This document shows, one piece after another, positions 26,478 to 58,299 of a stretch of DNA of 64,000 nt. The position numbers and the translations under genes are program-made. This DNA comes from Gadus chalcogrammus. Taxonomy: Eukaryota; Chordata; Actinopteri; Gadiformes; Gadidae. Positions within the stretch are counted from its first letter, which is position 1; each line of letters begins with the position of its first letter. The notes below the pieces were generated by a model. The model worked only from the letters and a program-made list of their open reading frames with translations. It made no database searches and was not told the origin of the DNA. Location: assembly GCF_026213295.1 (NCBI RefSeq), contig NC_079426.1:14992765-15056764 (forward strand), read 5' to 3'.

Positions 26478-27628
26478 GCTGGTGGTTGTTTGTGAGGTTG
26501 TCAACGACGTTGTCAACAGATGATTTGTTTCAGAAGTGCTCTCCCGCCAGATGTGTGTCAGGTCAGGTTCTGTCTGTCGGTCGCAGTGACAGGTGATCTG
26601 GTGCTGGTCCGTGGCGTGGAGAGGGGAAAGGGGAGGTAGAAGGTCAGTTGTTGGCTGCCTTTTTGGAGTTTTCTAACGTGATCAGACAATATACACACGT
26701 TTATAAATCAGTTGACGCATTTCAATTCTACATTTTGTCCCCAGATAGTTGATAGAATCCTTGCTCCAAACATAACAAATATAACTCTAGAATAGCCCGA
26801 CGGTCTTTTCAAATGTCTCAATTGTCTACGTTCATATTTGATTGTGGAAATAAACAAAATATCGATTAAGCCAATCTAATGATATGCTAAAGTTCAAGAA
26901 TGCATGGAATCTGAGACTAATTAAAAGTGAGTTCTGGAGTCTTTTTAGGGAGGAACTATTAGACTGGGGCTATTGTTAGCAAGGGACTATCTAAATGATG
27001 GGACTATTTTGGTCCAGGTTACGGTGATACATCTTCATCAACTTTATATATAAAGACCTATTACCCTGGGTGGAGTCTACCGCTTAGCTTCATTCAATAT
27101 GCATATGTCTCTATTAAAACCCATTATAATGTCGCTAATCTTGCTCCGACTGACTTTTTCTCTTATGCAAACAAACGTTGTTATATTATGCATATTATGA
27201 AAACTGCGGCAGAGGATTTGTGGCACAGAAGGGGATCAGGGTATTTTGTGATCTGATTATGTAATCCAAGGATTAGTACAAACAATTATATTGAAAACTA
27301 AGATGATGAGATGACTAAAAACAAGGGGAGGAACAGCACAGGGAAAAACATAGTCCATGAAAGATCAGAAGACTGCTGCTTGATGCCACCTCCTCGGCCC
27401 TGTGTCGGTGAGGAGGCTGTTACTCTAATGATCCTTAAGGACTCATTACTTTAGAGCCCAATTCATCAGACAGGTAGTTAACCTTATAATTTATTCCTGG
27501 ACAAATTCATCACGGACATCACCTTGTTTTATTTTTAGTCCTATGACTAATGCAACGGCGAATAGGGGGACTGCGCGCATGTGCGTGTTTGATGCGAGGT
27601 TGTGTGTGTGCGTGTATTTGATGCAAGG

Positions 27629-27752
<124 letters not shown>

Positions 27753-28312
27753 TCAACTGCCTTGCAGCCTGGCATCCATTTAGCAAAAATAACAAATTCC
27801 TGTCACTTTATGTTACGCCTCCAAGATAAAATATTAACACGCAAAGTCCTGACAAAAAAAATCATGACATCCTATCCATTAATGATGTTTTTAAAAGTGC
27901 CGGGGAAATGAAAGCCATTATGTCCTTGGATGCTGCGGACTGGGAGAGAGCATATCTGTAGCTGTCAAATGACATGGAGATCGAAAAAACGTCTGTGCTA
28001 GGCTTTTTTCTATGGCTTTGTTCACTTTCCCGCATTCATACAAATAGTTGGACGACGATGGGTTTAATGTACATCATTTATGGTTTGATCAGAGAAGATT
28101 ATTTCTGGCTCTCATTTTTTTTTAATCCATACTGGAGGATAATATGAATCCTTAATCCACAGAAAACCAGGGCGCTTGTTAAGCAATTACATAATCAGTA
28201 TGATTATAAACATTGCCACCATAATTTCCTCTTTTTTTCCTTGGTTATCTGCCATCTACTGAATGGTTTCCGAGATAACTATGTTCAAACACCGCTGAGA
28301 CTGATGATTTAG

Positions 28313-28493
28313 GCCCAATTCCTTTTCTACCCCTTACCCCTTTCCCTTACCCCTCCCCCTTGTTTTGAAGGGGGAAGGGGAAGGGGTAAGGGGTAGAAAT
28401 GGGATTGGGCCTTTCTACCCCTTACCCCTTCCCCTTACCTCTTCAAAACAAGGGGGAGGGGTAAGGGTAAAGGGTAGAAATGGGATTGGGCCT
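28313..28493. mobile_element. double-hairpin MITE (CCCTTACCCC family)
   Basis: Two back-to-back imperfect palindromes share the arms CTACCCCTTACCCC and GGGGTAAGGGGTAG. The whole ends in GATTGGGCC and begins AGGCCCAATTCC. GGCCCAATCCCATTTCT-type termini occur three times in 180 bp, which suggests a tandem or head-to-tail pair of very short foldback elements sharing a central terminus. Confidence 0.75.
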
Positions 28494-29627
28494 TAGTCTT
28501 TGTAAAACATCCTGGATATCGTAAACCACTAGAGCTTTCATTTCAGTACAGAAGTTCGATTTTATACACCACATATCTGGAACAAACTTCTGGAACATGA
28601 TCAGGTCTACCTCCACACTATTGACTTTTCAATCAATCAGAGCTCGAAACCTCTCTGTCTGCATCGGCATATCTCGTATTTTAATAACCTCAATTTCCCA
28701 TTTTTGTATTGCATTGTCGTTGATTGCATTGTCTTTTATTGGCTGTTGTTGCTTTGAATGACTTTTAAAAAGTGTGTTTGAAGGCGGCTGTATATATAAA
28801 CATGCCTTGCCTTTACTTTTAAGAGGCTAAATCTTCTTTTCAACCATTAAGCACACATCTTTTTTCCTTTCAACCCGGCCTTGCTCTCTTGACACATCAA
28901 ATACTGTGTGATCAGATGAGCGTCTCATCCCATCTGTGCTGCTACATTCAAAGCAAATCATCACATGGAAATATTCATTGATCAGGGAACTGGATGATGG
29001 ATGATTTCTTACACTTTTCATATGTCTTGGTCAATATCTCCCATCCTGTCCTGGGTGACTCCCTCTAACACATGTAACGGGGTGACAAATCACCCTGCGT
29101 GCCACCCAACTTAATCTGGCAGTTGATGGGATTTGAATTTATGACTTTCAATCGAGGGATATCCGTTTTCATTACATGTTTCGGCATTGCCTCGTCAAAT
29201 TCATATTTGAGTTCTTGTTCCTCTCGCTCTGTGGACTGCTAACAGATGTACCCTTATCGGAAGTAAGAGAACTGAAATTGAGATACTGTAGACCCTGTAC
29301 GCCATACAATCCATGGCCTGCTCTCGGCCTATAGGACACACCACTGCAGTAAACGTTCTCCCACCCGCTGATTCTTGGGTCACTGGCTGCTTGCTCACAA
29401 TATCCCTGTGTTGCCTGGCAATGAGGAATCGTCTCTACCAAGCGACACACAACTGCCATTGGGCCGCAGCTATGTGATTATCATGATGCGCCCAGAAACA
29501 CCAGTGGGTTTAACTTTGACGCTGATGACCGGAAACTAATAGCTGTTGAAGAAGTATCCCCAAATCAACAGAGTGAGTTTATCAAAGGGAAGGGCGGCCT
29601 GTTCTGCACCTTGAAAGGGCAGAGAGT
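28494..29627. other. non-coding stretch, no gene seen
   Basis: No recognised exon. A weak B-box-like TTCAAATCC on the minus strand near 29130 is too little to call a SINE. Confidence 0.5.
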
Positions 29628-29863
29628 TGGGCTGAATCCGAATACTCATACTTGCATACATATAGTATGCATTTTGTAGTATGCGAAAAATATAGCGCGT
29701 CCGAATACTCAGTACGCATTCTGTAGTACGGAAGACGTTTCCGAATGCGTACTACCGCCAAAGTAAACCACGGACCTCACTACGCTATCCCACAATGCTA
29801 CCGGAGTCTGGTAACAAACGAAGAAGAGATGGCTGACCCGACACCACCAACAGCGGCTTTTTA

Positions 29864-29959
<96 letters not shown>

Positions 29960-30393
29960 CAATAAAAAAGGAAAAATTAACTTCAATCGTCTTTTTCACG
30001 GAGTAACAAATAACTGTAAATGTATTATTATTCCAAAAAAATGACTTACCAAATGTCCACATATATACATCATAACCTGCTGGTAAGTCGCTCTACGAGA
30101 TGACCGACGACGACGCCTTCTAGCAGCGATATCCATTTCAAGAGCCATTCGCGTAGAAAGAGACATTTTTTATTTAATAGCAACGATAACAAGACGGAAA
30201 ACAGGTAAATTTTGCCGCCATCTGGGGGGAGATACGTCATCTCCAAACATCCGCTGGTGTTTCGGCGGTGTTCGGAAGCGTTCGGAGGCGTTCTACGCAT
30301 AGCTGTAGACCGTACTACACAGTCAAGTGTAGTATGGTCAAGTAGTAGACACTGGACAGAAATAGTATGTACTAAGTATTCTAATGCAGCCTT
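29628..30393. mobile_element. hAT-like MITE with 7-8-bp duplication
   Basis: The ends TGGGCTGAATCCGAATACT and, as complement of the right end, AAGGCTGCATTAGAATACT form inverted repeats. AGAGAGT flanks both sides (29621-29627 and 30394-30400). The subterminal regions are rich in 'GTAGTATG/CATACTAC' motifs. It contains a 94-bp (GT)n (29865-29958). No transposase is seen. Confidence 0.78.
29865..29958. repeat. (GT)n microsatellite inside the MITE
   Basis: About 46 uninterrupted GT units. Confidence 0.97.
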
Positions 30394-30547
30394 AGAGAGT
30401 AAATAGAGAGTTAATGAGTAGGAGAAACCAGTTTTGAAGGACTTTCTCTCGCACAGAGTGAGGATGTTGTGGCAGAAAAATTACATGGGTTTTTAAAATG
30501 CACTTTCCAAGCGCAGGAATGATAACGTCATACATAAAAAAATAAGA

Positions 30548-30875
30548 AAAAAACATTTATGAAATTAGGTTCAAGCCTCATCGGAGATCTATAACCGGAA
30601 CAAACACGACATGTATATGAGAACGCCTATAGAGGCGGGGTTGAAAGCAGATTTAATCTTGGTTGCAGTACAGTCCCGGATAATACTGTTTCGGTGGTTG
30701 AAATTCAATAACACAATGAGAAAATGGGGTTCTTGGGTTCAAGGCAAGAACTTGCCTTGCAGCATATATTTTTGTGCATCGATAATCACGCAACATACAA
30801 ACACTTGGAATCTGCTGCCAACAATAGCATCCTAAAAGTATGTTTTGAAGCCAATTGTTTTTGCTTTACTCACCA
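30548..30875. repeat. dispersed repeat, copy 2
   Basis: Matches 23735-23895 plus 24115-24245 but lacks about 215 bp that separate those two blocks there. The shared core is AGAACGCCTATAGAGGCGG, which forms a small hairpin. Confidence 0.8.
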
Positions 30876-31239
30876 TGATAGATTATTATTTGCTCTAATA
30901 AAATTGGACAAAACAATCACTTCTTTAAGCCAACCACATTCTTGGAAATAGAGCGAGGTCAAATATCTATTCAGATTCTTACCCAACATGGAAAATAATA
31001 TGAACTGGTATTTACAAGGCTTTCCCTCCTATTTGACTTTAATCATCTTTCTAGTCAATAAATTCTCAAGTAAGAATAAGTGCACCTTGGAGCACTACTG
31101 TCTTACCCACAAGTCCTTCAAGACACGCCCCCTGCCTGGGTACACAAAGAGGAGCTGCAGAGGGGAAAGAAGAAGAGGAGGAGTGTTCATGTGTATTCAT
31201 GTCAAAGTAAACTTGGATGAGCCGGGTTGAACATGTTAA

Positions 31240-32320
31240 AGGTCCCATGGCATGCTACTTCATGGATGCTTATATATGTGTTAGTGGGCCCTTAATACAG
31301 TATTTGAAGAAGTTCAAGAAATTCAGCCTTGGTGCAGAATTACAGCCACTACGAGCCAGTCCCACAATGAGCTTTCTTCAAACGTGCAGTTTTTTACAGG
31401 TGGTTCAAGGTGTAGGGTAGGGGTGTGGCCCTAAGCAGCTTGCGGCCCTGCGCTTGTGTTTACAGTGGATGTATCACAATGGCGAGGCACACACAGCTTT
31501 TGGCCGTGTTCTGTAAATACACTCCAGGTGCTCCGGCGAGAGTCCTGGAGCTCTATATCTAAATAATAACGACTGCGTTGGGTTCTCCGACGTCTCTGGT
31601 TCTTCCAGTTCCACATCAATCGGAAATAGACTGAACCGCGAGAGAGGGATTGTTGCCCACGATTGTTGACCGTGATTGTCTCCTGTTGGAGCCCCGCTGC
31701 CCACTGCCGAGGCACGCCTTATCGGAAGTGGGCAGCGGGCAACGGGCAGTGGGCAGCGGGCGTGGCGGTGGTGCCTTGCGGCGGTGGTGCCTCGCGGCGG
31801 TGGGCAGCGGGCAGCAGGGCTCCAGCGGGAGACAATCACGGGCAACAATCCCTTTCTCCTCCATGTGGTGGTTCATGTACTTCAGAGAGACAAAGCCAAA
31901 GTTATTTTTCCCCAATTCCTTCTCAACCATGGCTGAGACAACCCCCACTGCGAGTCTCGTTGTGGTAATACCAGAGACGTCAGAGAACCCGACGTGTTAT
32001 GTGCCATAACACAAACAGCAGAATGGTTATCCAAATAATAAAGAAGTGTACAGTCTGAGCTCATTGTCTCACTGGCGGGCCAAATTCTCTGGGCGGGCAA
32101 AGCAGAGAAGGGGAGGTAACATGGCCCTGTATGATGACATACGGGGAAAATTCGAAATCGGAGTGCCTGAGCTTTCATTTTTTAAAGGCAGAGCAGGATA
32201 CCTAGTGCTCGTTTTACACCTAACGTCAATTCTAGCTACTGGGGGACCATAGATAGGCTAGGGGAACTCATATTATTCTTAGAAAACCTCATAAAGAGAT
32301 ATTTTCATGCCATTGGACCT
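31240..32320. mobile_element. Kolobok-like non-autonomous transposon (TTAA target)
   Basis: TTAA lies at 31236-31239 and again at 32321-32324. Inside, the ends read AGGTCCCATGGCATG and, from the right, AGGTCCAATGGCATG, a 15-bp inverted repeat with one mismatch. TTAA duplications are typical of Kolobok and piggyBac; the AGGTCC start argues against piggyBac. It has no transposase frame. The right third ('CATATGATGACAT' to 'CTACTGGGGGACCATAG') has the look of a common teleost MITE. Confidence 0.82.
31641..31850. repeat. GC-rich inverted repeat and minisatellite inside the Kolobok-like element
   Basis: GGGATTGTTGCCC at 31646 pairs with GGGCAACAATCCC near 31851. Between them are copies of GTGGGCAGCGGGCA in one orientation and CCGCTGCCCACTGCC in the other. 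All six frames are open here because stops are rare in GC-rich repeats. Confidence 0.85.
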
Positions 32321-32324
32321 TTAA

Positions 32325-33654
32325 TATGAAGTTAACATGTTCCGTTTTCATCCAAACAGACAATGGAGGTTTAGAGTAGAGCATCGGCTTATTAGGCTTG
32401 TTGGTGGGACGTTGTTGGGAAAACTTGCCAGAAGCCCTCATAAAGTCTCTCTGAACACACACCCATCACGTGTGTGTGTGTGTGTGCGTATGGAAATGTT
32501 CAGCTCCACAACATTGGTGTTAAGTCTCAGACCTTCATCAACTCCCGAAGGACGGCCCAGTGTTGAGCGGCTGTTTGTGTTGGTCCTCACTGAGGGACGC
32601 GGGGGTGAGAGGGAGGGGTTGATAGATGCTCGTGGCGGCTCATTATTCAGTCACTCCTTCTGAGTGCTGTCAATAAGCTCTCACCATCATCCCATAACCA
32701 CACCGTTGCCATGGTAATAAACCACAGTGGTTGATGGACGGCACCTGTCACTTCTTTGAATAAATAAGAGTCTGGACATCCACAGTGATTTATGAGAAGG
32801 TCAGCAACGCCGAGATACATTATTAAGTGCAAGGAGCCTGAGAGGGTGGATTTTCTTCTTTAATTTTTCATCTCTTTCCACTGCATCATCAACTGTCCAC
32901 ACGTGTAAAAGAACGCCCCGCGTTGGCTGTCCCTGTGAAGGAAGCGTACAGAGACATTATGAAGACGGACAAAATTCTTTATCCACTGTATCCACTTAGG
33001 ATACATTAGGACATATACAGTGATATAAATACTATTGGCTTGTTCTTCTCCTACATCTCCAAAAGCTTCATGATATTAGAAGAGTCATGAACACTTTTTC
33101 AGCTCAGGTCTAAAACAGACACAGGGAGACATAGTCTAAGAGAAGGGCTAAATATTACATAGCCATGGTCATAACACTGACATTAAAATAAGGCAATCAC
33201 ACATAATGCATATCTCTTACCAGAAAAGATTATAGCTTCGGAGGCAGGGTGAGGACTGGGTGACAACATGGGGGCCATTACATCCAGACATGCTAGTATC
33301 ATAACTGCTCAATCCTCCTTTAAATTAGTTATTGTACTATCTTGGTTCCAGAACTAATTTGTCCAGATTGTTCCAGGAGTTTCTTATTCAAATGTACGTT
33401 TTCCTGTTTCAGATTCAATACTCAGTGCTCATCGAAGAACCCAGTCAACCTGTTCAGGTTATACTTAATGTAACATTTTCTATCGTTGCTATTGTGATTG
33501 ATATGGATGCTACTTCCGATGAAACCACATATTTGCAAGGTGTTTGGATCATTGTCATTGGGTTGTGTAGTTATATGTGTTATTTTATCTAACTGTTTGA
33601 TTATTTCTTAAAAAATGTAAATGTGTGGGGCAACTCTACGGAAAAGGATTAGAA
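32325..33654. other. non-coding stretch, no gene seen
   Basis: No gene or known repeat recognised. Confidence 0.5.
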
Positions 33655-33815
33655 AAATAGTTCTCACTTTAATCTCAGAATTCTGACTTTAAAGTCAGAA
33701 TTCTGACTTTAATCTCAGAATTCTGAATTTAAAGTCAGAATTCTCAGAGGTTGGTCCTTACAGGTACCCGTAGTTCTGACTCTCAGAATTCTGAGATTAA
33801 AGTCAGTTAATTATT
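33655..33815. repeat. array of short palindromes (TCAGAATTCTGA)
   Basis: TCAGAATTCTGA or close variants occur about six times, separated by CTTTAA or TTTAAAG, so the segment can fold on itself in many registers. It resembles a foldback MITE end. Confidence 0.85.
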
Positions 33816-35925
33816 TTTTTCTGTGTGGCCCTAATCCTCTTCCGTACAACTCTGATTTAAAACCTCAAAAAACAATATTTTGATGTTTTTATAAAGTTAA
33901 ATATCTCCCTGGGAGATGAAAACTCTGAAAACAATTGATTTACGCAATACAGTCCTAATAATGCACCATTGGGATCTTCGGTGGGCCCAGTCATCAGCGG
34001 TTTGCCACATACTTAGTTTCTTCACAGCAAGCAAGCAATTCTCAATACTTATTTAAACTAGGGTAAGCAATATATTTTAGATTTCAGATATTTTAGGCTG
34101 GGACCCCAGCTCAGAGGCACCATAAATCCAATTTGCCCTTATGAAATGTCATCCAGGTCGTTGCCTAATCCCAAACACAGTTATAACTGTTGTGTACTTA
34201 ACTGTTGATGTGCTTGTATGAAGTGAGTGTTGTAGGCCATGGGTTCATGAGGTCGTCATGAGGCCCTTGGAGAGCCATGGAATACTTGGTTGCCACTCTG
34301 CTGCTTCAGTCTCTGTATCTTAAAGATCAAATCTCTCCACCTTTCCGTCCTGAAATATGTTTTTTAAGATTTATACCAAGGCCTGCATGTCAAACAAACT
34401 ATTCTTCAATTCAGCCTTGGCAGCTTCCTTTCTTCCTATTCCAAGGACATCCCTTTCCCCTCACTGCCTCAATGTTCAGCTCAAACTTTAGTAGAGTTCT
34501 TGATTTACGAGTTTAAGATCCTCTCAAGATATCCTCTTAAGATCTCCTATCAAGAAATCTTCCTCTGGAAGATTTCAAGGATATGGAGTTGAAGGACCAC
34601 GATAAAGACACAGCTTAAGAGAAAGACTGAGCTTTCGATCGCTGCGCTAAATTCTTCATTTGAATGGGCTTGTTGAAGGGGATGAAATAACTGTCTTCTC
34701 TTTCACCACCTAACATACTTCTATGTTTGATCCCTACTTTTGTTTTATCTATGTCTAGTGATCTCTTTGTGTTTCTGCATCTCGTTTGTTCACGTGATGG
34801 TGTGGCCATAGGTATTTTTTCAGGTTTTTCTGCACACACACTTCAACAAGCCCAGCGTCTTTAGAGTAGAGTGTAATACACACAGCTGTATGGTTGACTC
34901 TATGCAAACACAACGCCATGGCTAATCCACTCTGGAAATGCTCATTAGTTACAAGGAGGCCAGAGCTACTAGTTGTACTTGTTATGACCCCTAGATTCAG
35001 CTCTAGTTAATCCATCCGATCATTTTGAAGGCTGAGCGATGAAGTGTGAATTTCTGTTTTATGTTGTTTGCAATGCTAACTGAATGAAATTAACATTTTA
35101 GTTAAAAAGTTATCAAATGGAAAATATATACTTAGGTTATGGACTAAGTATAGTCCTATGTAGAATTTGTTTATTTTAGAATTACAGGATATCAAAGTAG
35201 TCCATATCAAGACTATCAAAACATACATGCGTGTGGTACTTTGTTTGTTTGTATGTATGGGGGTGTGTGTGTGTGTGTGTGTGACTGTGTGTTTTGTAAA
35301 ATAGGGCCTGTCAATGCATTAGTGTAGCAGTACAAATCCTGATCAGGAGCTGAAATACAAAATGCAATAATGTTTATTTAGCCTCACAAACTCAGTGCAA
35401 CAGAAACAAAGTTATAAAGTAATGTAGACAACACAAATATGCTCTCCAGTCAAGGCTGATATTGTGACGTAAATGTACAGACCACTCGATCTCTTGTGAT
35501 GCATGTCTGAGTGGCGCCCTCAACAAGGCTGAACATACACCATGTGACTGGGCCGGGTATTGATCGGGAGACCGTATGGGAGGGCATGAGCACCGTTCAC
35601 AATCACACGTGATTGTGAACGCGGACAGCCCTGCTTCAGCTCTATACACTGGTCCCATGTTCGGTCGATGGTCACCCCTCCCCCTAACGTTAACATATTT
35701 TCAATACAGAGGGATCAGGTAGACGTTCCTATGTTCCCAGGGTCCTATTTTCCCCCATTCTACATATGTGCTTTCCCAAGGTCCTGTCAACAGAGCTCTA
35801 TGTACCAGAAAAGACCTGGATAATATTTATGATACATAAACTTTAAATGGGTAAAATTTGTCCCGAACATAATTGTGTGTTACCAGAATATTAAACTTGC
35901 AAAATGAATGGACAACCCTCCCCTG

Positions 35926-35928
<3 letters not shown>
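33816..35928. other. non-coding stretch, no gene seen
   Basis: Contains a short GT run near 35262-35282 and a perfect 13-bp-arm hairpin at 35594-35621 (CGTTCACAATCAC with a 2-base loop). No exon is recognised. Confidence 0.5.
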
Positions 35929-35974
<46 letters not shown>

Positions 35975-36090
35975 TTGTGAAGGCTACACATTAGCTCACC
36001 TCCCCTGATGTTAATATATTTTGTGAGGGCTACACATTAGCTCCCCTCCTCCGATGTTAATATATGTTGTGAGGGCTACACATTAGCTCA
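35929..36090. repeat. (TA)n-(CA)n tract followed by a 46-bp tandem repeat
   Basis: About 32 bp of TA and 14 bp of CA, then 2.5 units of a 46-bp repeat beginning TTGTGAGGGCTACACATTAG (35975, 36021 and 36067). Confidence 0.92.
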
Positions 36091-38557
36091 ATTAACACTG
36101 CTAGGTCTGGATCCAACTCTCCAACTCCATAAGGAAATCACAGAGCACAATTGTTTTTTTAAAAATATATCTATACATGTATACTTTAATACTGACATGG
36201 TCATCATTACCAGCGTGCATTTAGGAACTGTAAATAAATCTCATGATAAGAAATACTCCTTACACAAAGAAAAAACAACAAAACATACATAAAACGTACA
36301 GCAGAACAATTCTCAACATGCCTTTGTAAGTACAGCACATCAACCAGTTTTCAGAGGAAGTTGATATGCAGGGAAAGGAATGGGAGAATTATGGGAACTC
36401 TACCTATCTATACATATTGGATTTTCTGCCTCCACTTATCAACATGCAGTGCAATCTGTAATCTTTCTACACTCCTTTACCACTCTCCCCCTGACTTAAG
36501 CTTCATTGTGTGTGTGTGTGCATGCGTGCGTGCGCGCGCGTGTGCGTGTGCGTGTGTGCGTGTGTGCGTGCGAGTCTGCTTTGTGTATGCGTGTTTGTAA
36601 GTGCACTGTGCATTTGGGTTTTGGATAATGGGTACATTTATGGACAGTAACACTGTATGGAAATGTTATTTGGGACACCAAAGTGCTATTCGGTTATTTT
36701 CTGCATGTCCTGTACTATGATTAGAATGGCTAAAAGCTGTAACCTTAACTTTTGACCACTTTCTGTTTTCCTTTAAAAAGTAATATTGGGAGAATACAAT
36801 AATGTATCTACTCGCAGGTTGGCTGACTGTTTGTCATGCTGTTCTATTTCTAGTTGATATACAAGACATATTTAAGTCTCCATCATAGATACATTTTGCA
36901 TCATCTAACCCTTTTATGGCAACTGACAAACCATTTGTTTCTAAATGAACCAATTGGATAATAATTCAATCAACCAATTACTTAATATACATTTCTTTAA
37001 ACCTGGGATCCAAAATGGTAGCAGTTGGATTGAGGTGAGGGTCTACAAGAAAACAGTTTTTTTTTTAAAAGAAGACAACACATGCTACACAGACATATTT
37101 CAGCACGGCAAGAACACAGAAATCCATTACTAAGTTGACTAACTCTGTGAGCGAAACCGGCCTGATCAGACATCTCCCCAGAACACACGTACTTGCAAGA
37201 TCCAATAGTTACACATCAAAATATCCCTAGATTCGCACACAGTTGGAGGGGGTCTTGGTATAACGCAGAAACAACAGTGTTACATATTCAAAACATTTTC
37301 CAATCACCGCGTATAGAGGATTTGACAAGGAGTCTTGTGTGCACACAGACATCCAGGGAGCACATAGAGCACACAGTCAGGTAAAGGACATTTCCAGATC
37401 TCATCGCCTCATTCCAGATTCACAAAGTGACCTCCTTCCGCCTTGGCGCTCTGCTGAGATGTATAAGCAAACTCTGACGAGGCAGGGGATACTGAAAGAG
37501 CATAGCAAAACAATGCCTCCCTCTGCCACTGCCATTGTGAAGGCCAGGGGACGGGGCGGATTTTTCAAAAGAGAAGACATGGTGAGATAAAAGTGTGGTT
37601 GAAGACATTTGAAGAACACTAGATAACTGCAGGCTGATGCTGGGCAGGGAGAGCTGAGCCCTTACAACAAGGAACTGTACTCTGTCTCCCTCTCTCTTAC
37701 TCATGCTGGCAGGCAACTATTTACAGTGGCTGCCTCTGGACAACCATCCTTCCTCGTGTAGTGTGTGGTTTATGCTTGGTTAAAGCAGCCTCACCTGGTG
37801 AGGTTGCACACCGGTGGTGCATAGAATAATCGAGGCATACAGTATAGACCAGCCATCGTGTCACACACTCAATGAAGAACTCTGACATGTGGGCATGTAA
37901 CACCTGCTCTGCCGTGTGTCTGTCACCTTTTTTCCACACTCGCTAATAAACGGGGCTTTGCCCCACATTATTGTTTGATAATGATTGTTACTCAAATCTT
38001 ATCTGGAATTACGCAAACACAGAACCCAGAAGAGGCCCGGTTATCCCTGGAATTTTGTTGATAGATCCTTAAATCCTTCTGTTTAAAGCGGTTTCCCCTA
38101 CACCCCACACGCCCCCCGTACCCACACATCAAGTAGGACAAGCCATTAACATTGTTGGCAGGCTGAATCAAAGCTTATCTATGTTTCCTTTGTGCGTGTG
38201 TGGGTGCGTACATAAACTCAATTCTCAACACGCAGCCCAGCCGTTAAGAGTCTCTGATGGGTGTTAGGGGATAGTGGGCAGGGTGAGCCTGAAGCCAGCT
38301 TTCCCCCAACCTTATTCCCTGACTTAAAGAAACCCCTCGCCACTCGTTACCATTGCGCGGCTCTCTGCTAACGATGACAGGCTACAGGTACGACTAGGCG
38401 GACTAGGCTAACAGTGTAGTGTACAACTTGTGGCGGCTAGCTTGGGCGGGGGCAGTTCAGAGGGAACATCGGCAAGGCAGGGGCAACAATGGGGTTAACA
38501 ATGGAGGGGGGCACACACATAAGACACACGGATGCAGGTGTCCCGTGGGGATGACCG
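36091..38557. other. 3' flank of valop, no gene seen
   Basis: Probably contains the valop 3' UTR next to 38558, but no well-placed minus-strand polyadenylation signal was found near the stop. A GT/GC-rich tract lies at 36508-36596. Confidence 0.5.
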
Positions 38558-57663
<19,106 letters not shown>

Positions 57664-57672
57664 TGTTCATTA

Positions 57673-57687
57673 TCCAGACGCTCTGGA
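57673..57687. repeat. hairpin just upstream of the valop start codon
   Basis: TCCAGA-CGC-TCTGGA, perfect 6-bp arms with a 3-base loop, ending about 10 bases before the ATG. It could influence start-codon choice together with the upstream ATG at 57670. Whether it has any effect is unknown. Confidence 0.5.
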
Positions 57688-58115
57688 CTTTGCCTGAGTC
57701 ACCTAAATGAAGTTCAAACCCTCAAGAAATGAACCATAAACGCACCTGCAATTAGGGCTACTTGTTTCATGTTTCTCATTTTAGCAGACTCCTGCATAAC
57801 AAAGCCGTAGCATTACGCTTCAGGTTAAAGTCTATGTTTTAAAAAAGTGACACTCTTGCAAGTAGGACTTTTTTTGTCTGGATAACTTCCTCGCTTGGAG
57901 TCGGGCGTCTCATGAAGCGCATGGTGGACCCGGGAGTCCGCAGACCCACCGCGTTTCTTCTTCTTTCTCAGTCCAGATCTTTAGATCTTAGCGTGGGGAA
58001 ACTAAACGCGAAACCTAGAGAGTAAAGCCTTCTTTGGTGCGGCGGACCGAAACGAAGTCTCGAAAAGCGATATCTGCAACAGAACAAACGACTGTTTAGT
58101 GGCATCTTGGAAGCT

Positions 58116-58123
58116 CTTATATA
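58116..58123 (-). promoter_or_regulatory. candidate TATA box of valop
   Basis: TATATAAG on the minus strand (in GTGTATATAAGAGC) lies about 450 bp before the ATG and predicts a transcription start near 58085. The stretch up to the ATG (about 420 nt) would be an unspliced 5' leader. The surrounding 58000-58250 is GC-richer than the flanks. Only position and sequence support this. Confidence 0.4.
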
Positions 58124-58299
58124 CACAGCCTTAGAGTCGCAGCCGCTCGAGCATCCCTCTGCCCTCGAGGAAGAGCGAGGCGCGTGCGTCCTCCCGTTCC
58201 CCCCCCCCTCCGAGCCTCGTTCACGCTGATGCCCGGACAACAAGGTCTCCGCGCTCCGATTCAATTAAAAACATATCATGTGTTACTGGCCGTGGTTCG

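Noticed and set aside
31616..32009. Several 86-124-codon frames at 31.5-32.0 kb
   Set aside because: They lie in the GC-rich inverted minisatellite of the Kolobok-like element and are open in five or six frames.
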